Shown here piece after piece: positions 16,652 through 26,400 of a stretch of DNA of 64,000 bases. A program made the position numbers and the translations under genes. The stretch is from Empedobacter tilapiae (GTDB lineage Bacteria > Bacteroidota > Bacteroidia > Flavobacteriales > Weeksellaceae), in assembly GCF_004785645.1 (NCBI RefSeq), contig NZ_SRPE01000002.1, positions 358,652-422,651 of the forward strand, read 5' to 3'. Under the pieces are notes generated by a model that worked only from the letters and a program-made list of their open reading frames with translations, was not told the origin of the DNA and ran no database searches. Positions within the stretch are counted from its first letter, which is position 1. Each line of letters starts with the position of its first letter.

Positions 16652-17434
16652 CTATTTTAGAATATTATAAATATGCATTTTTGAACCATCAAAAGTATAA
16701 AGATTTAGTTCGTTAAAAGCCATACTTTTTACATTTTTTAAATCTATAAAAGTAGAAGTTGTTTTATCTGTTATATTTTTTGAAATTAGCTTGTTGTCTT
16801 TAATGTAAAAAATAACATCTTTATAAAAATAATATGGTGAACCATCAAAATCTAATTCAAAATTAGATTTAAAATTTCCATAATCATCATATACATAAAT
16901 TATTTTTTGACCTTTTAAATAAACCAAATTTTTGTGTATGTGAATTTCTTCAATGGATTGATCGTTATTTTTAAGATAAATTTGTTTAGAATTTAAAATT
17001 GGTTTTTGCAATTGATAATTAAAATAGATTATTTTATTACCAATAATATCATAAAACCAACAAAATTGATTGTCAACAACTTTTAATGCTGTTGGTATAA
17101 AATCAGTCGACTTTAATTGAATAATATCTTGTATAGGATTAAGATTTTCATCTAAAACAGCCAATTGATTAAAATTAGAATAAATATATGTTCTAAGTGG
17201 ATTTCCTATATCAACCGAAGTTATTACATTTTTTAGATTGACTACTTTACTCTTTTCTGACTGAAATATTTTTTCAATTTTTGTATCAGAAATCAAGTAA
17301 ATAGAATTATTGAGATCAGTATCAATTGATTTTATAGTTTTATTTTCAATCAAAATAGAATCTTTTAACTCAAACTTTTGAGAAAAAACAGTAATAAATA
17401 TCAAAACAAAAAAGATTGAAAAACTTGTCTTCAT
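16652..17434 (-). CDS. Exported protein of unknown function, probable beta-propeller-like repeats
   Basis: A 260-residue protein with a signal peptide (residues 1-18, ending FSQ). The rest consists of short strand-turn units with recurring patterns such as NSIYLISDTKIEKI, NQLAVLDENLNPIQ, GQKIIYVYDDYGNF, DVIFYIKDNKLISK and NLYTFDGSKMHIYN, which suggests a beta-propeller or similar all-beta repeat fold. I do not recognise a named family. It begins directly after the stop codon of the upstream TSUP gene with no gap, so the two are co-transcribed. The biological role is unknown. Confidence 0.7.
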   Translation of the reverse strand: MKTSFSIFFVLIFITVFSQKFELKDSILIENKTIKSIDTDLNNSIYLISDTKIEKIFQSEKSKVVNLKNVITSVDIGNPLRTYIYSNFNQLAVLDENLNPIQDIIQLKSTDFIPTALKVVDNQFCWFYDIIGNKIIYFNYQLQKPILNSKQIYLKNNDQSIEEIHIHKNLVYLKGQKIIYVYDDYGNFKSNFELDFDGSPYYFYKDVIFYIKDNKLISKNITDKTTSTFIDLKNVKSMAFNELNLYTFDGSKMHIYNILK

Positions 17435-18202
17435 TTACTTGAAAATTACTTCATAACCAAATCTACAAATTGAGAGTAGTATTACCAAAATAAATATGTA
17501 ACGAATAAATTTATTTCCTTTGTTAATAGCTAATTTAGCACCGATAAAACCTCCTAAAGCATTGCATAAAGCCATTGGTAAAGCTATTTTCCAAATAATT
17601 TGTCCTTTAATCAAAAACAAACAAATTGAACCAAAATTAGTTGCTAAATTGATCAGTTTTGCATTTGTGTTAGCTTTCAAAAAATCCATTCCGAGAAGGG
17701 TAACGAATCCCAAAATAAAGAAAGTTCCTGTTGCAGGACCAATAAAACCATCGTAAAAACCAACTGCTATGCTAACAATACAACCATTGATAATTGCAAT
17801 ATGATAAGGGATTTTACGTTCGGTTGCTTGTCCAAAATCTTTCTTGAAAATAGTATAAATTGCTAAAACAATTAAAATGATCAATAAAACTGGTTTCATA
17901 AAATCGTTGTTAATAATTGTTAACAATTGTGATCCTAAAAATGCAGAAATAAAAGCACATGTAGCCATAATAGCAAAGAGTTTCCAATCTATTTTCACTT
18001 TCTTTATGTATTGAGATGTTGCTAAAGCTGTACCACTAAATGCTGGAATTTTTAATGTTCCAATAACTGTAGAAACTGGTAAATTTGGTAAAAAAGCAAG
18101 TGATAAAGGTGTTTGTATTAACCCTCCACCTCCAACAATAGAGTCGATAAAGCCAGCGCAAAAAGCTGTTATACATAAATAGAATAGAATCTCGATTTCC
18201 AA
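17435..18202 (-). CDS. TSUP (TauE/SafE) family transporter
   Basis: Inner-membrane protein of 255 residues with seven or eight hydrophobic segments. The glycine-rich motif GFIDSIVGGGGLIQTPLSLA in the first helices and the repeat-like GFYDGFIGPATGTFF near residue 150 are hallmarks of the TauE/SafE sulfite/sulfonate exporter family. The substrate may be sulfite, organosulfonates or an unrelated anion. The next gene starts on the base following its stop codon, implying translational coupling with the exported beta-rich protein. Confidence 0.92.
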   Translation of the reverse strand: MEIEILFYLCITAFCAGFIDSIVGGGGLIQTPLSLAFLPNLPVSTVIGTLKIPAFSGTALATSQYIKKVKIDWKLFAIMATCAFISAFLGSQLLTIINNDFMKPVLLIILIVLAIYTIFKKDFGQATERKIPYHIAIINGCIVSIAVGFYDGFIGPATGTFFILGFVTLLGMDFLKANTNAKLINLATNFGSICLFLIKGQIIWKIALPMALCNALGGFIGAKLAINKGNKFIRYIFILVILLSICRFGYEVIFK

Positions 18203-18232
18203 AACAGAAAAATTTTGGCAAATGTAGAAATA

Positions 18233-18263
18233 GAAAAGGACAAAACGTTGATTTTGTCCTTTC
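18233..18263 (-). terminator. Terminator hairpin downstream of the T9SS-exported protein gene
   Basis: AAAGGACAAAA pairs with TTTTGTCCTTT around a six-base loop. The following T-rich tract is imperfect. Confidence 0.6.
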
Positions 18264-18285
18264 TAAATTTTATCTAAGTAGTTTA

Positions 18286-19602
18286 TTATTTTACAATAAA
18301 TTTAACTGTTCCATAAGATCCGTCTGCGTAAGCTACACGAGCGTAATATACACCAGTTTTTAAAGCAGAAATGTTAACATCTTTAGATTTTACTTCTGAA
18401 AATTTTCTTCCTGTTAAATCTCCAACTAATACACTTTTTATTTCTTTATTAGATATAATATTAAGTGTATTACCATTAACAATAGCCTTCAGTTCAACTT
18501 TTGTTGCAGCTTGTTCTGTAGTGGCTAAAGTACAATTAGGTATGTCATTTAATTTTAGAATACCTCCTGTTCCTTTGTTATCTGATGTATAATGACCAAC
18601 CCAAACAGATTTACAATCATGAGCACCAATAAATAGTCTTTGTTGACCATCATCTATATTTGTCCAATTTTTACCATTATCTTGCGTGTAAGCAGAACCT
18701 ACTCCTAATTCAGATTCAGAGTTAAATCCTGTTGATAAAAAAATACCATTTGATCCTGGAATATATGATATGTCACCATCAAAATAACTATTAGATTCTA
18801 AAATATCCCAATTGTCACCACTATCTTCAGTTACCCAAAGTGTAGCTGTATTATCTATCAATAAACCATATTTTGATGAAGAGAAAGACATGTTAGCACT
18901 TGAATCTTCTCCTGAAAAATCATCAACAGGAGAGAAGTATGATTTCCAAGTAGCTCCTCTATCATTTGTATGCAAAATACGACCAGTACTTGATGTTAAC
19001 CATAGATCTTCACCTAAGAAAACTCTACCTGCTACATAACCATACTCTTCACTGCTTAAAGTAGAAGGAGCTGTACTAAGTGTAGACCATGTATTTCCAC
19101 CGTCTGTAGTTTTATACATTTCATATTTTCCATTGATAGGATCTCCAATAACTAAACCATTATTTGAATCAAAAAAATGAATAATATTTCCAAAAGAATT
19201 AGTTCCAAATACTCCTGAAACTTTAGTCCAAGATGTTCCGCTATTTGAAGTTTTCCATAAACCATTAGCAGCTCCTGAACCTGATGCAGGTGCTGTTACG
19301 ATAAATGCTGTTGTTCCATTTATAGCTCCTACATCTGATATTAAAGCATTCGAAGGTAAGTTAGAAACCAGATTAGCTTTCCAATTAGTTCCTCCATCTG
19401 TTGTCACACCTATATATTTAGGATACGATTGATTTCCAGAACCATCAAAATAAGTAATCCAAGCCGTATTTTGATCTACAATAGAATATTCTCTTGCACC
19501 AAAAGATTGTAATGGAATACCACTATTTTGTGTTGTATAAGTTTGACCAAAAGATACAGCTACCGCAGCTATCGATAAAAGAGATAGTAATTTTTTTCTC
19601 AT
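18286..19602 (-). CDS. Exported Asp-box/sialidase-like propeller protein with type IX secretion tail
   Basis: A 438-residue secreted protein. A signal peptide (residues 1-19) is followed by a beta-propeller built of BNR/Asp-box or photosynthesis-stability-factor-like repeats: TTDGGTNW, TSNSGTSW, TTDGGNTW, TNDRGATW, TEDSGDNW and TQDNGKNW over residues 60-320. The last roughly 75 residues (VNGNTLNIISNKEIKSV to the C-terminal VKFIVK) fit the Por/type A sorting domain used by the type IX secretion system. It is therefore probably surface-bound or released. The ligand or enzyme activity is unknown, and a classic sialidase RIP motif is not evident. Confidence 0.85.
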   Translation of the reverse strand: MRKKLLSLLSIAAVAVSFGQTYTTQNSGIPLQSFGAREYSIVDQNTAWITYFDGSGNQSYPKYIGVTTDGGTNWKANLVSNLPSNALISDVGAINGTTAFIVTAPASGSGAANGLWKTSNSGTSWTKVSGVFGTNSFGNIIHFFDSNNGLVIGDPINGKYEMYKTTDGGNTWSTLSTAPSTLSSEEYGYVAGRVFLGEDLWLTSSTGRILHTNDRGATWKSYFSPVDDFSGEDSSANMSFSSSKYGLLIDNTATLWVTEDSGDNWDILESNSYFDGDISYIPGSNGIFLSTGFNSESELGVGSAYTQDNGKNWTNIDDGQQRLFIGAHDCKSVWVGHYTSDNKGTGGILKLNDIPNCTLATTEQAATKVELKAIVNGNTLNIISNKEIKSVLVGDLTGRKFSEVKSKDVNISALKTGVYYARVAYADGSYGTVKFIVK

Positions 19603-19672
19603 AATAATGTGTTAATTAATAATTAGTGTTACGCTAAAATAAAAAAAAAATCTCAAAAAAAAAATTAAAAAG

Positions 19673-19744
19673 TGACCGCGAAGGGATTCGAACCCTTACT
19701 GTCAGAACCGGAATCTGATATTCTATCCGTTAAATTACGCAGCC
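19673..19744 (-). tRNA. tRNA-Arg (CCG)
   Basis: A 72-base cloverleaf folds without mismatches apart from G-U pairs. The acceptor stem is GGCTGCG/CGCGGTC, the anticodon stem TCAGA/TCTGA with loop TTCCGGT, anticodon CCG, and the T arm AAGGG/CCCTT with loop TTCGAAT. The discriminator base is A, and CCA is not encoded. It lies about 30 bases downstream of the acyl-CoA-dehydrogenase-like gene on the same strand. Confidence 0.95.
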
Positions 19745-19775
19745 AAATGAATTGCAAATATAGATAAATAGACTT

Positions 19776-20789
19776 TTATAGGAGAATGTTTATTCTAAAA
19801 TTACGATGTTGTGTTGCTGTAAAATAATCTCTAAAAATTTGATTAATCTCGTCATTTAATTTAGAAGCTTTTATACCCAATTGAGGATAAATTTGAATAA
19901 TAAATTGAGTGATTTCTTCTACTGTCTTTATTCCAAAAGAATGAATATCAGTTTCTATTTCCCCTGAAATAGGGGAATTACTTGCTAATAAATTTTCGAT
20001 AATTTTAGCAAATTCAATACTTTTTGAAGTGGATTCTTTTACGAAATTATTAAAATCTGTTTGTTTTTGGTAATGAATAATGTCTAAACTTTTTTCGATA
20101 AAATGTTCAGCCATTCCAAGATAATTTACTAATAAAGTTAAATCAGCAAAAATTCGGAAAGGAATTTTTTCGACCAAATCATCACTATAAAATTCATTAT
20201 AGATAAAACTATAATCTTGATTAACTTTTTGGTTATTTACTTCAAAACTATGTGAAGAAGTTGCTATCATTCCCATAGATTTCCAAGTTGGAATTAATTT
20301 GACTTGAGATTTATCTAAAATGAATGACAAAAATTTTGGGTCGCCATTTTTATCCAATACTTCTTTTCCGTTTTCAATTATTTTTGCATTTAATGTAAAA
20401 TGAGTAAGATAAGGAGTTCCTGTTGCATAATGCCATAAACCATTTATAATATAATCCTCTCCAATTTTTTCAGCTGTTCCACCCAACATTCCACTTCCGC
20501 CAAAACACGTTTTTTGTGAAGAAAATAAATTAGAAGCAATATTGGGTTTTAGATTTCGAGAAAAATAATTTGCTCCACTACATAATGTTACAAACCATCC
20601 TAAACTTCCATCAATTTTAGCAATAGATTGTAAAGTTTTTAAGCCTTCAGAGAATTCTAACCCTAATCCGTTGTATTGTTTCGGAACCCAAATGTTTAAC
20701 CAATTTTTATTTTCTATAAATTGTAGAACTTCGGAATTGAACGTTTCTATATTTAATAGTTGTTCACGAATAGAATTAATATTAAGCAT
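19776..20789 (-). CDS. Acyl-CoA dehydrogenase-like flavoprotein in a TPP-riboswitch operon
   Basis: A 337-residue protein of the acyl-CoA dehydrogenase / flavin monooxygenase (HsaA/DszC-like) superfamily. The N-terminal helical domain has WVPKQYNGLGLEFSEGLKTL and the IAKIDGSLGWFVTLCSG motif. The middle beta domain includes GGTAEKIGEDYIINGLWHYATG and TWKSMGMIATSS (FMN/FAD site). A reduced C-terminal helical domain makes it shorter than the usual 380-400 residues. Its start overlaps the end of the PnuT-type transporter gene by 8 bases, so both fall under the TPP riboswitch. That points to thiamine or pyrimidine/thiazole metabolism, but the actual reaction is unknown. Confidence 0.82.
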   Translation of the reverse strand: MLNINSIREQLLNIETFNSEVLQFIENKNWLNIWVPKQYNGLGLEFSEGLKTLQSIAKIDGSLGWFVTLCSGANYFSRNLKPNIASNLFSSQKTCFGGSGMLGGTAEKIGEDYIINGLWHYATGTPYLTHFTLNAKIIENGKEVLDKNGDPKFLSFILDKSQVKLIPTWKSMGMIATSSHSFEVNNQKVNQDYSFIYNEFYSDDLVEKIPFRIFADLTLLVNYLGMAEHFIEKSLDIIHYQKQTDFNNFVKESTSKSIEFAKIIENLLASNSPISGEIETDIHSFGIKTVEEITQFIIQIYPQLGIKASKLNDEINQIFRDYFTATQHRNFRINILL

Positions 20790-21366
20790 TTTTTTTATTT
20801 ATAATTTTTCTCCAATTAAAGTATCCAGAAATTGCTACACAGAATAAAATCAAGGATAAAATAGCGTATAAATACAAATCTTTATGAATAAGTAATGGAA
20901 TTGAAATGATGTTACTAATGTTTAGTAAAATCCAATTTTCGAGTTTACGTTTTGCCATTAACCACATTCCAGCCCAAGCAAATGCGCTTACAACCGAATC
21001 CCAAATTGGTACATCAGAATCGGTGAAATGTGTTAATGCTAAATAAAAAATGGTAAAACTACTCAAAACAATTCCTGTTACAATTCCCCATTCTTTTTTG
21101 TTGGCTGTTGAAATTTCGATTTCGTGTTTTTGTTGTCCAAATTTCCAATAAACCCAACCGTAAATACTCATTACTAAATAATAAATATTAAGAGTGAATT
21201 CTGCATAAAGTTTAGAATTGAACATTACAAAAAGTGATAATGTAATTCCTGCAATTCCAAATAAATAATTTTTTGGATTGTTGTATCTCGCTAATACAAC
21301 TTGAAAAATTGAAAAAAGTACACCTAGCCATTCTTGCCAAGTTGTTTGTGAAATAATTTCCTTCAT
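20782..21366 (-). CDS. pnuT: PnuC-family transporter, probable thiamine transporter (PnuT)
   Basis: Inner-membrane vitamin transporter with seven hydrophobic segments. The frame is open to 21426, but that ATG lies inside the riboswitch, so I start at the ATG at 21366 (MKEIISQTTWQEW, 194 residues) or the adjacent ATG at 21369. PnuC motifs are present: NIYYLVMSIYGWVYW and DSVVSAFAWAGMWLMAKRKLENWILLNISNI. PnuC proteins carry nicotinamide riboside, but those under a TPP riboswitch are thiamine transporters (PnuT). The assignment of substrate rests on the riboswitch. The gene overlaps the flavoprotein gene downstream. Confidence 0.9.
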   Translation of the reverse strand: MKEIISQTTWQEWLGVLFSIFQVVLARYNNPKNYLFGIAGITLSLFVMFNSKLYAEFTLNIYYLVMSIYGWVYWKFGQQKHEIEISTANKKEWGIVTGIVLSSFTIFYLALTHFTDSDVPIWDSVVSAFAWAGMWLMAKRKLENWILLNISNIISIPLLIHKDLYLYAILSLILFCVAISGYFNWRKIINKKNA

Positions 21367-21395
21367 CATTAATTTTTTTTGATGAGGAGATGAAG
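21361..21395 (-). promoter_or_regulatory. Candidate start-codon sequestering hairpin of pnuT
   Basis: In the transcript CTTCATC (from 21395-21389) can pair with GATGAAG (21367-21361), which contains the ATG at 21366 and overlaps the one at 21369. It follows the TPP aptamer directly and could be the switch between open and closed translation start. Inferred from pairing only; 7 base pairs with a 21-base loop. Confidence 0.35.
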
Positions 21396-21408
21396 TTATT
21401 ACTAACAT

Positions 21409-21491
21409 CAATCCCTCCGCCAGCATTATCTGGATCAGGTATAGAACAAAATTGTTCTTGGGTATATTCTCAGCTTTTTAGCACCCCATTG
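21409..21491 (-). promoter_or_regulatory. TPP riboswitch (THI element)
   Basis: Read on the minus strand the conserved THI-box elements appear in order: GGGGTGC, CTGAGA, ATACCC, a variable hairpin GAACAATTTTGTTC, then ACCTGATCCAGATAATGCTGG and CGGAGGGA. CAAT and ATTG at the two ends form P1. It controls the PnuT-type transporter and the overlapping flavoprotein gene. A near-consensus -7 element (CATCTTTG, 21504-21497) sits just upstream, which would start the transcript at the aptamer's 5' edge. Confidence 0.95.
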
Positions 21492-21551
21492 AAAGACAAA
21501 GATGATAATATCTATATAAATAACCTAAAAATATTAAGAATTAAGTTTAAA

Positions 21552-21905
21552 TTATTCTTTAAGTAACTCAGGACGTTTGGATTTTGGTAAAGTTAAGATG
21601 ACTAAATTGTAAGAATCTTTTATCCATTCTTTGATTTGAACGTCTTTTACATCTTGATGAATTTGAACGGTATTCCAATGCTTTTTGTTCATGTGATAAC
21701 CAGGAGTTACAGCTTCGTAAATCGCTCGAATTTCAGTTGCTTTATCGGGGTCACATTTTATATTAACAGAATCGAATTTGTCTACATTACATAAACAAAA
21801 CATTTTTCCAGCGATGTAAAAGACTAATGTAGATTGATCAAAAGGAAATTTTTCTTCTACTTGTGGAAGTCCTAGACAATAATCTCTTAATTCTTCGATA
21901 TGCAT
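21552..21905 (-). CDS. MmcQ/YjbR-family protein
   Basis: A 117-residue cytoplasmic protein covering the MmcQ/YjbR domain, whose fold resembles a double-wing DNA-binding protein. The typical N-terminus (LRDYCLGLPQVEEKFPFDQ), AGKMFCLCNV, the NIKCDPDKATEIRAIYEAVTPGYHMNKKHW core and the terminal KDSYNLVILTLPKS are visible. The exact role of the family is not established. It sits between the SusD gene's terminator and the TPP riboswitch and appears to be its own unit. Confidence 0.9.
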   Translation of the reverse strand: MHIEELRDYCLGLPQVEEKFPFDQSTLVFYIAGKMFCLCNVDKFDSVNIKCDPDKATEIRAIYEAVTPGYHMNKKHWNTVQIHQDVKDVQIKEWIKDSYNLVILTLPKSKRPELLKE

Positions 21906-21942
21906 TGGTTTGTATTATTTTTAGTGAAGGTACAAATAAAAC

Positions 21943-21973
21943 GAAAACGGCTTTTGAAAAAAAAGCCGTTTTC
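21943..21973. terminator. Terminator downstream of the SusD gene
   Basis: A perfect 13-base stem (GAAAACGGCTTTT/AAAAGCCGTTTTC) with a five-base loop, lying between the SusD stop codon and the MmcQ start. On the minus strand it is followed by a T-rich tract. Confidence 0.85.
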
Positions 21974-21997
21974 TATAAAATATGAGTGTGAAAGCAA

Positions 21998-23440
21998 TTA
22001 TTTCACATCCCACCAAACACGCGTATTTATATCATCACCACCCATTTGTTGTACTGCAATTTGATAATTTTCTTTGTTTTGCATTTTTACATTCGGAGGA
22101 TATGGATAACGAATAGGCATCTTACCATTATTAAATAAATTTGTTTGTAGTGGTAAAATAGGAAATCCAGTTCGTCTAAATTCCATCCATTGTTGATTAT
22201 CAGTAAAATATAATGTAAAATATTTTTGGAGCATTATTCGTTCTAATGTGCCATTATATTCGGCAAATGAGTTAGTAAAATAATCAGAAGAAATTGTTGT
22301 TCCCCATACTTCCATAGATGCTTTTACTCCATCTTCATAAAAAGCTTTTGCATCTCCAGGTATTAATCCTTTTTGAGCTAACTCAGCCTTTATAAGTTGT
22401 AGTTCTCCGTAAGTCATAACAATGTTTTTCATGGGAGCTAGAGCTACAACATTATTTGGAGCCGATGGAGTATATTTGATGGAACTATCATTGAATGCAT
22501 ATCCGCTTGGGATTCCTTTGTAACCAATATCATTTCCTTTTAAATCTTTTGCTTTTGTTGCCCAAATTGTGATTCGTGGATCATTTAATTGTAAAAGATT
22601 ATCAATAAGAAAAGTAGATAATTTTTTATCTGCTGCATAATCTTGAATACGAGGCCAAGGTGTTGTATTTGGTGTGACACCTGTATTTATTAAGATTGCA
22701 TTATCTGTATTATTTATGAAAACAGGATATTTTGCAGGATCATTCAGAATAGTATTAATCTTATTAATAGTTTCTGTTGGTTGAATATCACTAATACGTA
22801 AAAGTAAACGTAAATGAAGTGAGTTTGTCAATTTTTGCCATTTTGAGACATCATTATTATACAGTAAATCTGCTGTATATATCATAGATTGTTTTGTATT
22901 GTATAGTCCATTTGCTTTCTCCAAATATTCTAAAACTGATTTATAAATATCTTGTTGACGATCAAATTTTGGTTTCTCTATTCCTTTATCTGCTTTAGAA
23001 GCTTCGGAAAAAGGTATATCTCCAAAACAATCTGTTAAATTAGCATATGCCCAAGCTTTTAATGTTAACGCAACAGCTTGATAATTTTGATCATTAGCTT
23101 TGATTGCGGCTTCTTCCATTTCATCTAAATTTTTTAACCACTTGTAATGATTATTCCACATTGTTGTTCCAATATCATCTGTAACATCGTATCGATGATA
23201 TCCACCGGAAGCATTAGATGGATAAGGTACAATTCCTTGCATAAAATGAGCTGTGCGGTTGTGCCAAGCAGAATATGAATTATGATTTGTTAAACTATAT
23301 AAAATTGGATTTAATAATGTTGCAGGACTAATAGTTTCTAAACGATTTGGATCTGTGTTTGTTTCTTCAAAATCATCTGTACAGCTGTTGAAAGAAACTG
23401 CAAATATTAATCCAAGTGTGATATGTTTTATTTTTTTCAT
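21998..23440 (-). CDS. SusD/RagB-family surface nutrient-binding lipoprotein
   Basis: Outer-membrane surface lipoprotein that caps its SusC channel and captures ligand. The 480 residues start with a lipoprotein signal peptide, with lipidation cysteine at residue 20 (VSFNSCTDD). The SusD-like pattern follows: NTDPNRLETISPATLLNPIL, TPR-like helices including LTLKAWAYANLTDCFGDIPFSEA, and DNQQWMEFRRTGFPILP near residue 420. This is closest to the SusD_2 subgroup often paired with peptide-type SusC proteins, from memory. It lies 11 bases after the SusC gene on the same strand. Confidence 0.94.
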   Translation of the reverse strand: MKKIKHITLGLIFAVSFNSCTDDFEETNTDPNRLETISPATLLNPILYSLTNHNSYSAWHNRTAHFMQGIVPYPSNASGGYHRYDVTDDIGTTMWNNHYKWLKNLDEMEEAAIKANDQNYQAVALTLKAWAYANLTDCFGDIPFSEASKADKGIEKPKFDRQQDIYKSVLEYLEKANGLYNTKQSMIYTADLLYNNDVSKWQKLTNSLHLRLLLRISDIQPTETINKINTILNDPAKYPVFINNTDNAILINTGVTPNTTPWPRIQDYAADKKLSTFLIDNLLQLNDPRITIWATKAKDLKGNDIGYKGIPSGYAFNDSSIKYTPSAPNNVVALAPMKNIVMTYGELQLIKAELAQKGLIPGDAKAFYEDGVKASMEVWGTTISSDYFTNSFAEYNGTLERIMLQKYFTLYFTDNQQWMEFRRTGFPILPLQTNLFNNGKMPIRYPYPPNVKMQNKENYQIAVQQMGGDDINTRVWWDVK

Positions 23441-23451
23441 TTTGTAAAAGA

Positions 23452-26400
23452 TTATAAATTAACTTTAAGATTAAATCCATAAGTTGCTGGAGATGGTAGT
23501 TGTCCCATTTCTACACCTGGTACCATACTACTTCCATTGAGTGCAGCAGTTTCAGGATCATAAAATGGAAAATCTGACCATGTGTAGAGATTTCGTCCGA
23601 AAATGCTTAATGTTAAGCCTTTTAAGTGATGTTTTTCGATTAATTTTTTAGGAAAACTATAACCAATACTTATCTCTCTTAATTTTACATATGTATTTTC
23701 AAAGCTATTAGCCTCAACATTTGCACGTCTATAGTATTCTGAGTAATAGTCTGGTACTTTGACTTTTGTTGTGTTTTGAGAATATGATCCATCAGGGTTT
23801 ATGACAACTCCGTCGCCTATAATATATCCATCTTCACGTCCAGGTAAAGATCCTTTCAGATGTCCATGTTCCATTGTTTTATGATAAGATTGAGAATATA
23901 ATAATCCGCCAAAAGAACCATCAATTGTAACATTTAATGTCCAATTTTTAACATTCAAAGTATTACTCCAACCTCCTTTCCAATCAGCAAATGCATTTCC
24001 TATATATTGAATTTCGGTAGGGCGGACAGGTAAACCAGTTTTAGCATCATATATAATTTTACCTTCGTTATTTCTGACAAATCCATAACCATACATATCT
24101 CCTAGAGAACCACCAACTTTACCTATAATTGATACAGTACCAGAAGTTGCGATAGTTTGTTCATCACCTCCCTCAATACCAGCTGCAAGTTCTAATATCT
24201 CATTATTATTTTTAGAGTAAGTAAAGCGAGTTGTCCATTCTATATTTTTTGATTTAATAGGTTTGAAATAAATCATAGCTTCTATTCCTTCATTCTTAAC
24301 CTTTCCTGCGTTAATCCATTTTGTCGAATATCCCGTTGAGTAATCTAGAGGAACGTTAATGATTTGGTTTTTAGAAATGGTGTTGTAGAATGATACATCA
24401 AATCCAATTCTATTTTTAAGAAATTGTGATTCTAATCCCATTTCAAAAGAGTTTGTTGTTTCGGGTTTTAAATCAGCATTAAATAAAGAATTATCAACTT
24501 GCGCAGAGCCTTGAAAATCATTGTTGTCGTAGTATTTGCTTACGATATAAGGTTTTGAATCGTTTCCTACTTGTGCCCAAGAAGTTCTTAGCTTTGCATA
24601 ATTAATTATAGACTTAGGTAAATGAAGAATATCACTTAGAATTACACTAAGATTAGCAGAAGGGTAAAAGTATGAATTGTTTTTTTCTGGTAAAGTAGAA
24701 GACCAATCATTTCTTGCTGTTAAATCTAAGAAAATGCGATCTCGGTAAGCAAAAGAAGCTAATCCATAAATACTATTCACTTTCTTTTCATAATCTCCTG
24801 TAGTGGTTATAATACCATATTTTGCATTTGCTAATTTATATACATCAGGAATAGATAGGCCAGTAGCAGAGGCGTTTATACGTTTATATTTTGTGGACAT
24901 TCTATTTCCTCCAACAGAAAAATTGTAAGTGAAATCTTGCTTTTTATTACTGTTATAAGAAAGTAAAAAATCAGTATTTATTTCTGTTGATGTGATGTTT
25001 TGTCGTTGATAATATCCTTCGGCATATTTAACCAAATCATATGGACGTTTTAGTTCTCTAAACTCATCTTGAGCATTAATTCCAGAGCGAACCATTAATT
25101 TTAAGTTTTTTGTAAAATCAATCTCTGCACTAATATTTCCTGTCAATGTGTTATTGTTCATGCTGTTTATTACTTCATAAACTAATGCATATGGATTGTC
25201 TAAATATGAACTAAAAGGACTATTAAGTTGTGTTTTACCTTTGTCTAACCACATATTTTTGTACCAATTGATATTATTATTGGCATTCGTTAAAATCATA
25301 AAATATGAAATAGTATGGTTATTATATCCAGTAGAAGGTAAGTTGTCACTGTTTCTATTAGAATAATTAATAGATGTATTTAATTTTATATGATCAGAAA
25401 TTTTGTAATCACCTTTTGTAGATAATACTAAACGTTCAAATCCTGTATTAGGCATTATCCATTTGTTGTCTGTATGTGTAACAGAAGCTCTAAAAGAACC
25501 TTTATCATTTCCTCCAGAAAGAGACAAACTATTTGTTAGCGTTGTTCCTGCTTTCCAGAATCCTTTTCTGGCATTATCATAATTTCTCCATAAAGTTCTT
25601 TCGGTTCCCATTAATCCTGTTTCGGGATCGTATTGATAATAATATTGTCCATTAAATTTCGGACCAAAACCTAAATTACTTTGTGTAGCAGGTCCATCTT
25701 CACTTGCCTTATAAGAATAATATAATTCTCCAGCATCATTAAAAGCTTTACCTGTACCAGAGCCATATTCTGTTTGCCATTCTGGCCAACGTTGAATAAC
25801 ATCTACAACATAATTAGATGAGAAGGTAATACCTAAACCTTGATTTTTCTTTCCAGATTTAGTTGTAATCATAATAGCTCCATTAGCTGCTCGGGAACCA
25901 TATAAAGCAGTAGCACCAGCACCTTTAAGAACGGTAACATTTTCAATATCATCAGGATTTATATCAGACATTCCATTACCAAAATCTACAGGCGCATCTT
26001 TAGATAAGTATCCATTTCCTTCTCCAGAAGAAGACATATCAGAATTTATAGGAATTCCATCCACAACAATTAAGGCTCCATTTGCTCCTAAATCTACAGA
26101 ACGATTTCCTCGTAACACAACTTTTGTAGAATTCATTGGACCAGAACTAGCGGAAATAAATTCCATTCCAGCAACTTTACCTTTCATATTATCTACCCAA
26201 TTGTTAGAACGAGCATTAGTAAAATCATCTCCATCTAATTTTTGTTGAGAATATCCAAGTTGTTTTTCTTCACGTTTTATTCCTAAGGCTGTGACAACAA
26301 CTTCATTTAATTGATTTGTTTCTTCTTGTAAAGTAATTTTTACTTGAGAAATATCTTTCGGTGTGTATTCAATAAATTTGTGTTGAGATGAATTTACCAA

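Noticed and set aside
21367..21426. Start of the transporter at ATG 21426
   Set aside because: That ATG lies inside the conserved 3' part of the TPP aptamer; the encoded residues are not part of the PnuC family.
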